NCBI GenBank assembly: GCA_027056525.1 | Contig: JALUKO010000075.1 | Span: 1-5,053, forward strand | Reading direction: 5' to 3' | Length of the DNA stretch: 5,053 nucleotides | DNA from: Helicobacteraceae bacterium | Lineage (GTDB): Bacteria > Campylobacterota > Campylobacteria > Campylobacterales > Sulfurimonadaceae | Part shown: positions 1 through 5,053 of the stretch, piece after piece | Layout of the letters: every line of letters starts with the position of its first letter | Numbering within the stretch: position 1 is the first letter of the stretch | Notes under the pieces: generated by a model | Told to the model about the DNA's origin: nothing | Databases searched by the model: none | What the model saw: only the letters and a program-made list of their open reading frames with translations | Position numbers and translations under genes: made by a program

Positions 1-1
1 C

Positions 2-1561
2 CTCTACGCATACTTCTTCATCCAGTCGGTCAACCTGCTGAACCCGAAGGGTTCGCTTGTCTTCATCACATCGAACTCTTGGCTCGACGTTGACTTCGGA
101 AAAGCTTTGCAGGAATTCTTCCTCCGCTTCACCCACCTGAAGGCTGTGATTGACTACACGAGGAGGAGCTTCGAGCAGGCGGACGTTAATACGGTGATAA
201 CCGTCCTCACGAGGAAGCCCAAGGAGCTTTTCAACACCGTTGGGGAGGAGTGCGCCAACTTCATCCTGCTGAAGAGGGGCTTTGAGGGCATTGATTCCAA
301 AGTCGCAAAGAAGCTGCTCGAATGCTACACCGGAAAGGTGAAGGGCGTCGAGGTCTTCGGCGGTGAGGTTTACAGCTACGAGGATGAGGATGTGAGGGTG
401 AGGAGCGTTAAAGCGGTAGAGCTCGCCAAGATGGGAGGCTTCGAGGTCGGGACTAAGAACATGCTCCTCGGGACTTACAACATCTTCGGCGAGTACAAGG
501 GAATGAAGTGGGGCGGGATACTCATCAGGGCTCCAAGGATATTCTACGTGATTCTGGACAAGGGCAAAGGGAAGCTTGTGAGGCTTGGGGAGATTGCTGA
601 GGTCAGGTTTGGTATTAAAACAGGAGCGAATGAGTTTTTCTATCTGGAGCCAATTAAAAATCCGATAGAGTGGCCCGTCTGTCCCGTTTGTGGAAGGGTT
701 CACAAGCCGGGGGAGGGGCTGGTAGCAGTCAGGAATAAAGCTGGATGGGAGGGATACATCGAGGAGGAGTTTTTGTATCCGATTATTACAAGTACTCGTG
801 AGATAAAAACATACATTGTCTTACCGTCAGCTCCGAACAGAATGGTATTCTATTGTCGTGAACAGGAAGCTAACTTAAAGCAATATCCTCATGCACATGC
901 CTATGTAAAATGGGGAGAATCTCAAGGATACAACACAAGACGTAGCGTGAGTGGAAGGTCTTACTGGTGGATCTTACCCATCCAAGAAAAACAGGACTTT
1001 ATCATACTAAGGTTCAGGGATCAGAGAAACTGGACTCCAATATTGCCAGAAGAGTTCCAAATTTATGCTGGTGACGTTGTATTTGTTGGAGTTTACAAAA
1101 CTAAATACAAGCCAAAGAAAAAAGTTCTTGATTCAATCTTGAACTCAACGCTTCACATTCTGAGTACAGAGATTTTAGGTAGAACTAACCTTGGTGATGG
1201 TTTACTAACAGTGTATGGGCCAGAAATTCAGTTTACCATAGCAGTTGATCCATTTGACTTAACCCCTGAAACAGAAAAGAAACTCATTGAAATCTTTAGA
1301 GACATGGGACCACGAGATGTCAAGTCCATCTTCGAGGAGCTCGGCCTTCCAAAGCCCAACCGCGATCTGAGCAACATCAACCCCGAGGACGTCTCCCTCG
1401 ACAAGGTCATACCGGACAGGCGGGAGCTCGACAGGATCATCTTCGAGGCCCTCGGCCTTACGGAGGAGGAGCAGCTTGAGGTTTACAGGGCTGTTGTTGA
1501 GCTCGTGAAGGCGAGGCTGGTGAAGGCGAAGACGTTTTCAAATAAGAAGGGGAAGAGGTGA
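2..1561 (+). CDS. Eco57I/TaqI-like N6-adenine DNA methyltransferase, C-terminal part (partial, 5' end outside window)
   Basis: The reading frame is open from base 2, so the TTG at 107 is internal and not the start. The visible 519 residues begin with the end of the catalytic domain: residues 13-28 contain LLNPKG followed by FITSNSWL, the strand and loop that come after the NPPY catalytic motif in Eco57I-type methylases. NPPY and the SAM-binding motif must lie upstream. Residues 203-213 (FGIKTGANEFF) match the usual entry into the TaqI-like C-terminal specificity domain. A CPVC pair with a nearby His (C227, C230, H234) may bind metal. Residues 439-519 form a charged helical tail (GLTEEEQ region). 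By family knowledge the enzyme methylates adenine in a specific site, as host protection or as the modification half of a fused type IIG enzyme; whether a nuclease is fused cannot be seen. Composition drops sharply in about 770-1315. The stop lies inside the next gene's ribosome site, so the two are coupled. Confidence 0.85.
   Translation, partial: LYAYFFIQSVNLLNPKGSLVFITSNSWLDVDFGKALQEFFLRFTHLKAVIDYTRRSFEQADVNTVITVLTRKPKELFNTVGEECANFILLKRGFEGIDSKVAKKLLECYTGKVKGVEVFGGEVYSYEDEDVRVRSVKAVELAKMGGFEVGTKNMLLGTYNIFGEYKGMKWGGILIRAPRIFYVILDKGKGKLVRLGEIAEVRFGIKTGANEFFYLEPIKNPIEWPVCPVCGRVHKPGEGLVAVRNKAGWEGYIEEEFLYPIITSTREIKTYIVLPSAPNRMVFYCREQEANLKQYPHAHAYVKWGESQGYNTRRSVSGRSYWWILPIQEKQDFIILRFRDQRNWTPILPEEFQIYAGDVVFVGVYKTKYKPKKKVLDSILNSTLHILSTEILGRTNLGDGLLTVYGPEIQFTIAVDPFDLTPETEKKLIEIFRDMGPRDVKSIFEELGLPKPNRDLSNINPEDVSLDKVIPDRRELDRIIFEALGLTEEEQLEVYRAVVELVKARLVKAKTFSNKKGKR
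1555..1561 (+). promoter_or_regulatory. Ribosome binding site deciding the membrane gene start
   Basis: GAGGTGA, the core of the archaeal consensus, whose last three bases are the methyltransferase stop codon. The five-base spacing to ATG 1567 favours that start over GTG 1558, although GGGGA at 1549-1553 could serve the GTG. Confidence 0.7.
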
Positions 1562-1566
1562 AGCCC

Positions 1567-2121
1567 ATGCTCAAGGGGTGGGCAAAGCTTATTTTAGGGT
1601 TATTAGCGTATTCTCCCCTCTTTGTAATAATCTTGATAAAAAACCTCCCTTTGAAGTGGGGGCTTATTGTTGGCATGGGGGTATTTGTTATTATCTTCCT
1701 AATGGCTTGGGCTGTCATGGGTTCTGTGAAAAAGCTAACCGGACAACCAATAGTAGTCAAGATAGACAGAGATATTAATGAACAATATGTTGGTTTTATT
1801 GTCACATACATAGTTCCCTTTATTGGAACCATTAAGACCGTGAATGACATAATTTCTATGGGAATTTTAATCGTAGTCATATTTGCCCTGTATTTAACCA
1901 CATCTCTTTTTGCGGTTAACCCTCTTCTAAAGTTACTCTTTGGATACAATCTCTATTTATGCACAATTAATAATAAAGATGGGATACTCTTATCCAGGGA
2001 AAAACTTAATAGAAATGAAGAGTTATTTTTGCAGGCGTATCCACTCGATAAAGGTTCCAATATATTTATCCATCATAAGGGAGGGGTGAGTAAGTATGAA
2101 CCAAAACCAAATAAGAGTTGA
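1567..2121 (+). CDS. kwaA: Small multi-pass membrane protein, Kiwa KwaA-like
   Basis: A 184-residue protein starting at ATG 1567, chosen because GAGGTGA (1555-1561) sits five bases upstream; a GTG at 1558 in the same frame would add three residues. Hydrophobic stretches at about residues 5-27, 31-52, 74-91 and 95-117 suggest four membrane segments, followed by NPLLKLLFGYNLY (118-130) and a polar, presumably cytosolic tail of about 50 residues. No signal peptide or catalytic motif is visible. Size, four-segment topology and position directly before a DUF4868-like gene match KwaA, the membrane component of the Kiwa anti-phage system, which in bacteria acts with KwaB at the cell membrane. The family call rests mainly on context and topology, since membrane proteins of this kind diverge fast. 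The last 26 bases overlap the next gene. It is AT-rich compared with the methyltransferase ends. The alternative is an unrelated small membrane protein of unknown role. Confidence 0.65.
   Translation: MLKGWAKLILGLLAYSPLFVIILIKNLPLKWGLIVGMGVFVIIFLMAWAVMGSVKKLTGQPIVVKIDRDINEQYVGFIVTYIVPFIGTIKTVNDIISMGILIVVIFALYLTTSLFAVNPLLKLLFGYNLYLCTINNKDGILLSREKLNRNEELFLQAYPLDKGSNIFIHHKGGVSKYEPKPNKS
2079..2089 (+). promoter_or_regulatory. Ribosome binding site of the KwaB-like gene
   Basis: GGGAGGGGTGA ends six bases before ATG 2096 and lies within the 3' end of the membrane gene, supporting translation of an overlapping gene pair from one message. Confidence 0.7.
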
Positions 2122-3217
2122 TTCAGATGGGAACGATCTGACAAGAATTAATATTTCAGAAATTACCTCTAGATTTCCCGAAATTGAGGAAGGGAAAGTT
2201 TTAGTTCCAGGGATGTTTATTATCAAGAGATACCCCAAGCAAGAGGGGGAAAACAAGCAATACAAATATCTCTTTTACCGTGCTGAAATTACAAATGAAG
2301 TTCCAGAAAGCTTAGAGGAGATCTTGTTCACATACATTAACTCTCTTTCAAAGTTAGGAACAGAGAGCATCCCTCGGTATCATCCTGATTTAGAAGAGAC
2401 ACCTTGTTATGTTGAATTGTCCCCCTCAGACTTTCCATATTGGTCCTATTTTGTTGAAGCTCTTAGAACTGATTACGAAGAGAAGAGAGTGCCTAAGAAC
2501 ATCGAGAGTAACTTGTGGGGATATTTGTTTTATCTGCGTACTCCAGAGTATGCTATTGGATATGCTAAACGGCTTTCAAAGTCTAAAGTTGTCAAAAAAC
2601 GTTTCCTAAAAGGTGGTCTTGTCCATAGAGGAACTGTACTTAACTCCATTGAAGAAACCGAAGATGATGGACTGATACTAGCCTTTAATGCCATAGAAAC
2701 TGCTGAGGGAATTGAGTTTGATAATTCTGCAGACTTTGTGTTCGTTGTGAAGTTTAATGATAGGAACCCCAATAAGGCAGAGTCAGCTTGGGGAATAATC
2801 TGGAATAAGGGCGGTTTTGAATCTTTGTTAGATATCTATGAACATCAAAAGCAAAAAGCCCTAGAAGTTCTAAAGCAATGTAATACGCTTCAATCTGTTC
2901 TCGCAGATGAAGACCTCCAGAATTTTAAGCAGGCCGTAGAATCTAACAGACAGCTCCATAAAATGCTACTCCACCCTGTGACAAGGCAATACATGAACGA
3001 AGCAACCATAGAAGACTTCAAATGGGTAAAAGAAAAGTTCGGCGAGGAGGTTTCATTTGATATTGATGAAGCTACAAACATGATCATACTTCCACCTACT
3101 AACTCTAAGGAATACACAAAGGCTGTTAGAGAAGTTTTAGGTGTGATAGGAGCTAGGTTCACAAAAACCCTTAATGATCAACATATTTCAAAGGGGAAAC
3201 CTGAAGAATTGAGGTGA
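2096..3217 (+). CDS. kwaB: DUF4868-like protein, Kiwa KwaB-like
   Basis: A 373-residue soluble protein with no membrane segment. The ATG at 2096 is preceded by a strong ribosome site (GGGAGGGGTGA, 2079-2089) and overlaps the membrane gene by 26 bases. The C-terminal half fits the pattern I know for DUF4868: a strand pair ending in FVFVVKF (about 216-222), a FESLLDIYE helix (241-249) leading a long helical region, a segment around MLLHPVTRQYM, and a terminal LNDQHIS element (359-365) resembling the family's L-x-D-x3-S ending. KwaB is the cytosolic partner and effector of KwaA in Kiwa, with DNA-binding activity attributed to its DUF4868 domain; that role here is inferred. The N-terminal 150 residues (with YVELSPSDFPYWSYF near 103-117) are not recognised and make it somewhat longer than the roughly 315 residues I associate with bacterial KwaB. 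Its stop is embedded in the next gene's ribosome site. Confidence 0.7.
   Translation: MNQNQIRVDSDGNDLTRINISEITSRFPEIEEGKVLVPGMFIIKRYPKQEGENKQYKYLFYRAEITNEVPESLEEILFTYINSLSKLGTESIPRYHPDLEETPCYVELSPSDFPYWSYFVEALRTDYEEKRVPKNIESNLWGYLFYLRTPEYAIGYAKRLSKSKVVKKRFLKGGLVHRGTVLNSIEETEDDGLILAFNAIETAEGIEFDNSADFVFVVKFNDRNPNKAESAWGIIWNKGGFESLLDIYEHQKQKALEVLKQCNTLQSVLADEDLQNFKQAVESNRQLHKMLLHPVTRQYMNEATIEDFKWVKEKFGEEVSFDIDEATNMIILPPTNSKEYTKAVREVLGVIGARFTKTLNDQHISKGKPEELR
3211..3217 (+). promoter_or_regulatory. Ribosome binding site of the nuclease-like gene, containing the kwaB stop
   Basis: GAGGTGA, with the TGA stop of the upstream gene as its end and four bases to ATG 3222. This repeats the arrangement at the methyltransferase/membrane gene junction. 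Confidence 0.7.
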
Positions 3218-3221
3218 AGAT

Positions 3222-4151
3222 ATGAGGGGTGTTATACCTCTCGATGTGGTATCAGCATCATTAGACGGAATTCTAAAGCATGTGATTTTAGAAAATCCCT
3301 CGTTAAGTGAGCCTCAGATTGTTAATGAGTATATTGGTAGAATCCAACGGCATAATAACAAGTACCTAATATGGATCTCGGGGGTTGGATATCATCATCT
3401 CCGGATTAGAGCTAAGGTCGTTCACCAAAAGCCTTATGCGCTTTTTGGGTCAAGTAGTGAACCATGTAAGAAATCTCGGGTAGAACTTGGAGACATCCTG
3501 TTTGTAGCTAAGTATTATGATAGTGGTAGATTTGGAATGGTTGACCAGATGCGCGTGTCTTTCTTGCAAGCTAAATTAAGCAAAGCTACCAACAATTGGA
3601 AAATAAGCGCTCATCAGCAGGAGTTCTCGTTTATCCCCAGTAAGTATCCATTTCACTTTGGAAAAAGCTGGGATCCTCAAAGGAGAATACGAAGAATAAC
3701 TTCCAAATCTAAATGGCTATTTACGTATTTACTAATGTCTACATCATCCTCATATATCCCCAATCTAACCGCTAGTCCTGAGCTAGTTGAGCTTTGGAGA
3801 CAAAAACCATGCAAAGATTATACAATCCCGGAGAATTTCTTTGTTCCAGTCTTTTATTCAAAAACACCCACATTTTCGGGTTTTGTATGGTATAACGGAT
3901 TTGTGGGCGGAAGCTATGCACTCTGGCTTTATAAGTTCCTCAGAAAAAATGGGATTGGTGGATACATCATCAACAATGGCCTGACTTCGAATTCGGAATT
4001 GAAAGACCTAGTTAACACAATTTACAGATTTACAGACCTTCAGCCAGATCCCCCAGGTGAATTTGAAGAATACTCTGGGGAAGGAACATTTGGAGTCATT
4101 GAGTTCACATTCACTCCAGTAGAAGAAAGAGAACTTAGGAGACTTGAGTGA
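3222..4151 (+). CDS. Candidate PD-(D/E)xK-like nuclease with Q-A-K motif, third gene of the Kiwa-like operon
   Basis: A 309-residue protein starting at ATG 3222, four bases after GAGGTGA (3211-3217). The key segment is ELGDILFV (E88, D91) followed 25 residues later by SFLQAK (Q116, K118), then a Gln-rich helix start (HQQEF, 131-135) and YPFHF (142-146). An acidic residue at the end of one strand and Q-x-K on the next is the arrangement of PD-(D/E)xK-type nucleases of the Mrr/QxK style. I also recall bacterial proteins with the order 'DLLF ... QAK ... Q-x-LY-x-WP-F', probably the same superfamily. The C-terminal 160 residues contain a Gly-rich stretch (FVWYNGFVGGSY region) that I cannot assign. 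The nuclease role is inferred from the motif only. Co-translation with the kwaB-like gene suggests it belongs to the same defence unit. GC content is low, as in its upstream neighbours, and it ends where composition begins to rise. Confidence 0.6.
   Translation: MRGVIPLDVVSASLDGILKHVILENPSLSEPQIVNEYIGRIQRHNNKYLIWISGVGYHHLRIRAKVVHQKPYALFGSSSEPCKKSRVELGDILFVAKYYDSGRFGMVDQMRVSFLQAKLSKATNNWKISAHQQEFSFIPSKYPFHFGKSWDPQRRIRRITSKSKWLFTYLLMSTSSSYIPNLTASPELVELWRQKPCKDYTIPENFFVPVFYSKTPTFSGFVWYNGFVGGSYALWLYKFLRKNGIGGYIINNGLTSNSELKDLVNTIYRFTDLQPDPPGEFEEYSGEGTFGVIEFTFTPVEERELRRLE
4137..4141 (+). promoter_or_regulatory. Ribosome binding site ahead of the GTG at 4148
   Basis: AGGAG at six-base spacing from GTG 4148, located within the last codons of the nuclease-like gene. 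It is the main reason for taking the 26-residue frame seriously. Confidence 0.4.
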
Positions 4152-4228
4152 AGTTCCCTCCCAAAATTGAAGCCATCTCAATAATAACTGGCATGTTGGA
4201 TGGGGATTCTGATGCACGAACTCGATAA
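4148..4228 (+). pseudogene. Short GTG-start reading frame (26 residues), possible truncated gene start
   Basis: A 26-residue frame opens with GTG at 4148, overlapping the TGA of the nuclease-like gene (GTGA) and preceded at six bases by AGGAG (4137-4141), a convincing ribosome site. It reads MKFPPKIEAISIITG and continues to a TAA at 4226-4228 inside the next gene. The start signals and coupling look like those of a real gene, but the product is too short for a domain. It may be the remaining N-terminus of a gene cut by a deletion or frameshift near the island's right edge, or a coupling leader for the next gene. I do not recognise it. Confidence 0.35.
4202..4207 (+). promoter_or_regulatory. 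Probable ribosome binding site for ATG 4212
   Basis: GGGGAT is one mismatch from the GGTGAT end of the archaeal consensus and is spaced four bases from ATG 4212. It would be inside the coding region if translation began at 4200. Confidence 0.45.
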
Positions 4229-4517
4229 GGCGATATTTGAAGTCCTTACGGGCTCTGGAGGAACATTTGCGGATGGAACCCAAATTCTGCTGCTCGAAGG
4301 TTTAAGTGAGGCTTTTGAAAAAGAAAAGCCTGATATAGAAGCGCTCACTGACTATCTCCCTCTAATTGCTCAGGAAATGCGGAAGACCGAAAAAGAGAGA
4401 AAGGCTTTCAGCCGGGAGCTCTCTAAAGGGATAGGGAAGTTCAACTCCACCTCTGGACTCATCGTGATAAACCACGCCCTCGCGGTGCTTCAAAAAAGCC
4501 GCCAGACACGAGTTTAA
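4212..4517 (+). CDS. Hypothetical all-helical protein, 101 residues
   Basis: The start at ATG 4212 is preferred because GGGGAT (4202-4207) lies four bases upstream; an in-frame ATG at 4200 has no clear ribosome site and would add four residues. The protein is predicted soluble and mostly helical: LTGSGGTFADGTQ near residues 13-25, then amphipathic charged helices (SEAFEKEKPDIEAL, AQEMRKTEKERKAFSREL) and a C-terminal NHALAVLQKSR segment. No Cys, no membrane segment and no catalytic motif is visible. I do not recognise the family. Composition is intermediate between the AT-rich defence block and the GC-rich right flank, and the gene lies 61 bases after the nuclease-like gene on the same strand, so it may be either the last operon gene or the first resident gene beyond the island. 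Confidence 0.65.
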   Translation: MHELDKAIFEVLTGSGGTFADGTQILLLEGLSEAFEKEKPDIEALTDYLPLIAQEMRKTEKERKAFSRELSKGIGKFNSTSGLIVINHALAVLQKSRQTRV

Positions 4518-4647
4518 AGAGTTCTCTCAGAAGTTCAATGAATGCCGATTTGGTTAATTTCAGATAGGTTCTTCCACTGTAATCCTCTTAACGCTTTTCC
4601 AATGCAACCCCTTTCCTCAGGCGGCCAGAGCGTTAATCGAGTTTAAA
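4509..4647 (+). repeat. Short direct repeat pair CGAGTTTAAA
   Basis: The decamer CGAGTTTAAA occurs at 4509-4518 and 4638-4647, 129 bases apart in the same orientation, each preceded within about ten bases by GCCAGA (4501-4506 and 4624-4629). The first copy contains the stop of the plus gene and the second the stop of the minus gene. It may be chance or a trace of a duplication or excision event. Confidence 0.3.
4518..4642. other. Convergent intergenic spacer
   Basis: These 125 bases separate a plus-strand and a minus-strand gene that end facing each other. No RNA gene, strong hairpin or long T-run is apparent. The spacer is bounded on both sides by the decamer CGAGTTTAAA (4509-4518 and 4638-4647) and includes part of a minus-strand open frame that may be a gene remnant. 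Confidence 0.5.
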
Positions 4648-5053
4648 AGGTGTAAAACAGGTCGGCCCCTTTCAGGATTGTGAAGGCCTCGTACTTAACC
4701 CCCCAAAGCTCAAGAAACTCCCTGAAGCGGTAAGTGTGCTGGATGGGCACTACTATCACCCATGCACCCCACTGTTCACCGTTGAGTTCCTTCAGCAGGC
4801 CGCTTTTCATATCCCTCCCCTTCAGCGCGTACTGAAAGCGCACCCGCTCTTTTCTTGGAAGGCCGTTCAGAGTGAAGTGGAAGAGGGTGTAGGCCTTCCC
4901 GTTCATGAGCTCTGCGAGGTTTTTACCGTGGCGGAGGGAGTACCCTTCTATCAACACCCCCAGGCTCGCGAGGTTGTTGGGGTCGAAGAGCTCTTCGAGG
5001 CTCATAGCCCTAACGTCGAGTTTTTCCCGGGGGATTATTGCGGAGAGGGCCCC
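4643..5053 (-). CDS. Unrecognised GC-rich gene, C-terminal part (partial, 5' end outside window)
   Basis: The minus-strand frame is open to the window's right edge (codons upstream of the ATG at 5005 read ALSAIIPREKLDVRA), so the true start is probably outside and the 136 residues seen are a C-terminal part; a start at 5005 would give 120 residues. Visible features are SLEELFDPNN, a basic stretch (LPRKERVRFQYALKGRD), a hydrophobic strand (AWVIVVPIQH) and the ending GADLFYTF. There is no Cys, no membrane helix and no motif I can assign to a family. GC content is high (58% over 4861-4920), like the ends of the methyltransferase, so it is likely a resident chromosomal gene flanking the island, transcribed towards it. 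Confidence 0.7.
   Translation of the reverse strand, partial: GALSAIIPREKLDVRAMSLEELFDPNNLASLGVLIEGYSLRHGKNLAELMNGKAYTLFHFTLNGLPRKERVRFQYALKGRDMKSGLLKELNGEQWGAWVIVVPIQHTYRFREFLELWGVKYEAFTILKGADLFYTF

Noticed and set aside
107..109. TTG as the start of the methyltransferase
   Set aside because: The frame is open back to base 2 and encodes conserved methylase sequence (LLNPKG, FITSNSWL) before this codon, so the gene is cut by the window edge.
2..1561. BREX PglX or a phage-growth-limitation methylase
   Set aside because: No other BREX component is seen nearby, and the visible part fits the more general Eco57I/TaqI arrangement; the upstream context needed to test this is missing.
1458..1949. 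A 163-codon open frame on the minus strand
   Set aside because: It runs antisense to the methyltransferase tail and the membrane gene, has a repetitive Ser/Pro/Gln-rich end, and shows no ribosome site; it is a shadow of the plus-strand genes.
2059..2069. AATATATTTAT as an archaeal TATA box for the KwaB-like gene
   Set aside because: It lies inside the membrane gene's coding region, has no clear upstream BRE, and the strong ribosome site and 26-base overlap argue for readthrough from upstream instead.
1567..3217. Toxin-antitoxin pair (membrane toxin plus partner)
   Set aside because: A 184-residue four-segment membrane protein with a 373-residue partner is too large and has the wrong order for typical pairs; Kiwa explains both better.
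4492..4497. Run of six T on the minus strand as a terminator for the minus gene
   Set aside because: It lies about 145 bases past the stop and inside the coding region of the plus-strand gene, and six T is short; it is possible but not supportable.
5003..5005. ATG as the true start of the minus-strand gene
   Set aside because: The 16 codons upstream are open to the window edge and read as ordinary protein, so a start outside is more likely; it is kept as an alternative only.

Overview
The window looks like a chromosomal defence island in a hyperthermophilic archaeon, most likely a member of the Thermococcales. The clues are Shine-Dalgarno sites close to GGAGGTGA ahead of most genes, AGG/AGA-dominated arginine codons, Glu/Lys-rich proteins, GC-rich flanks (about 57-63% in the 60-base lines I counted) and tightly overlapping genes. 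The genus is an inference from style, not from a marker gene.

Layout. Bases 2-1561 (+) carry the C-terminal 519 residues of an Eco57I/TaqI-like N6-adenine DNA methyltransferase, probably the modification or fused modification-restriction subunit of a type II/IIG system; its N-terminus lies left of the window. Bases 1567-2121 (+) encode a small multi-pass membrane protein, and 2096-3217 (+) a 373-residue soluble protein. Their order, sizes and features fit the two-gene Kiwa anti-phage system: KwaA (membrane) and KwaB (DUF4868). Bases 3222-4151 (+) encode a 309-residue protein with an E-x2-D ... Q-A-K signature, read as a PD-(D/E)xK-like nuclease. A very short GTG-start reading frame (4148-4228) follows immediately, then a 101-residue helical hypothetical protein (4212-4517, +). 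A 125-base convergent gap separates this from an unrecognised GC-rich gene on the minus strand (4643 to beyond 5053).

How the genes fit together. The first four genes are stacked with overlaps or 4-5 base spacers, and at two of the junctions the TGA stop of one gene forms the end of the Shine-Dalgarno of the next (GAGGTGA). This implies one co-transcribed, translationally coupled unit: a modification enzyme, a membrane sensor-like protein, its cytosolic partner and a candidate nuclease. The block from about 1560 to 4150 is AT-rich (37% GC in one counted line) against GC-rich flanks, as expected for transferred defence genes.

Most interesting points: an archaeal Kiwa-like pair with an extra candidate nuclease gene coupled behind it and a methyltransferase in front; and an internal AT-rich patch in the methyltransferase (about 770-1315) that coincides with its target-recognition region, suggesting a specificity swap by recombination. 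No tRNA, rRNA, CRISPR array or insertion sequence was seen.
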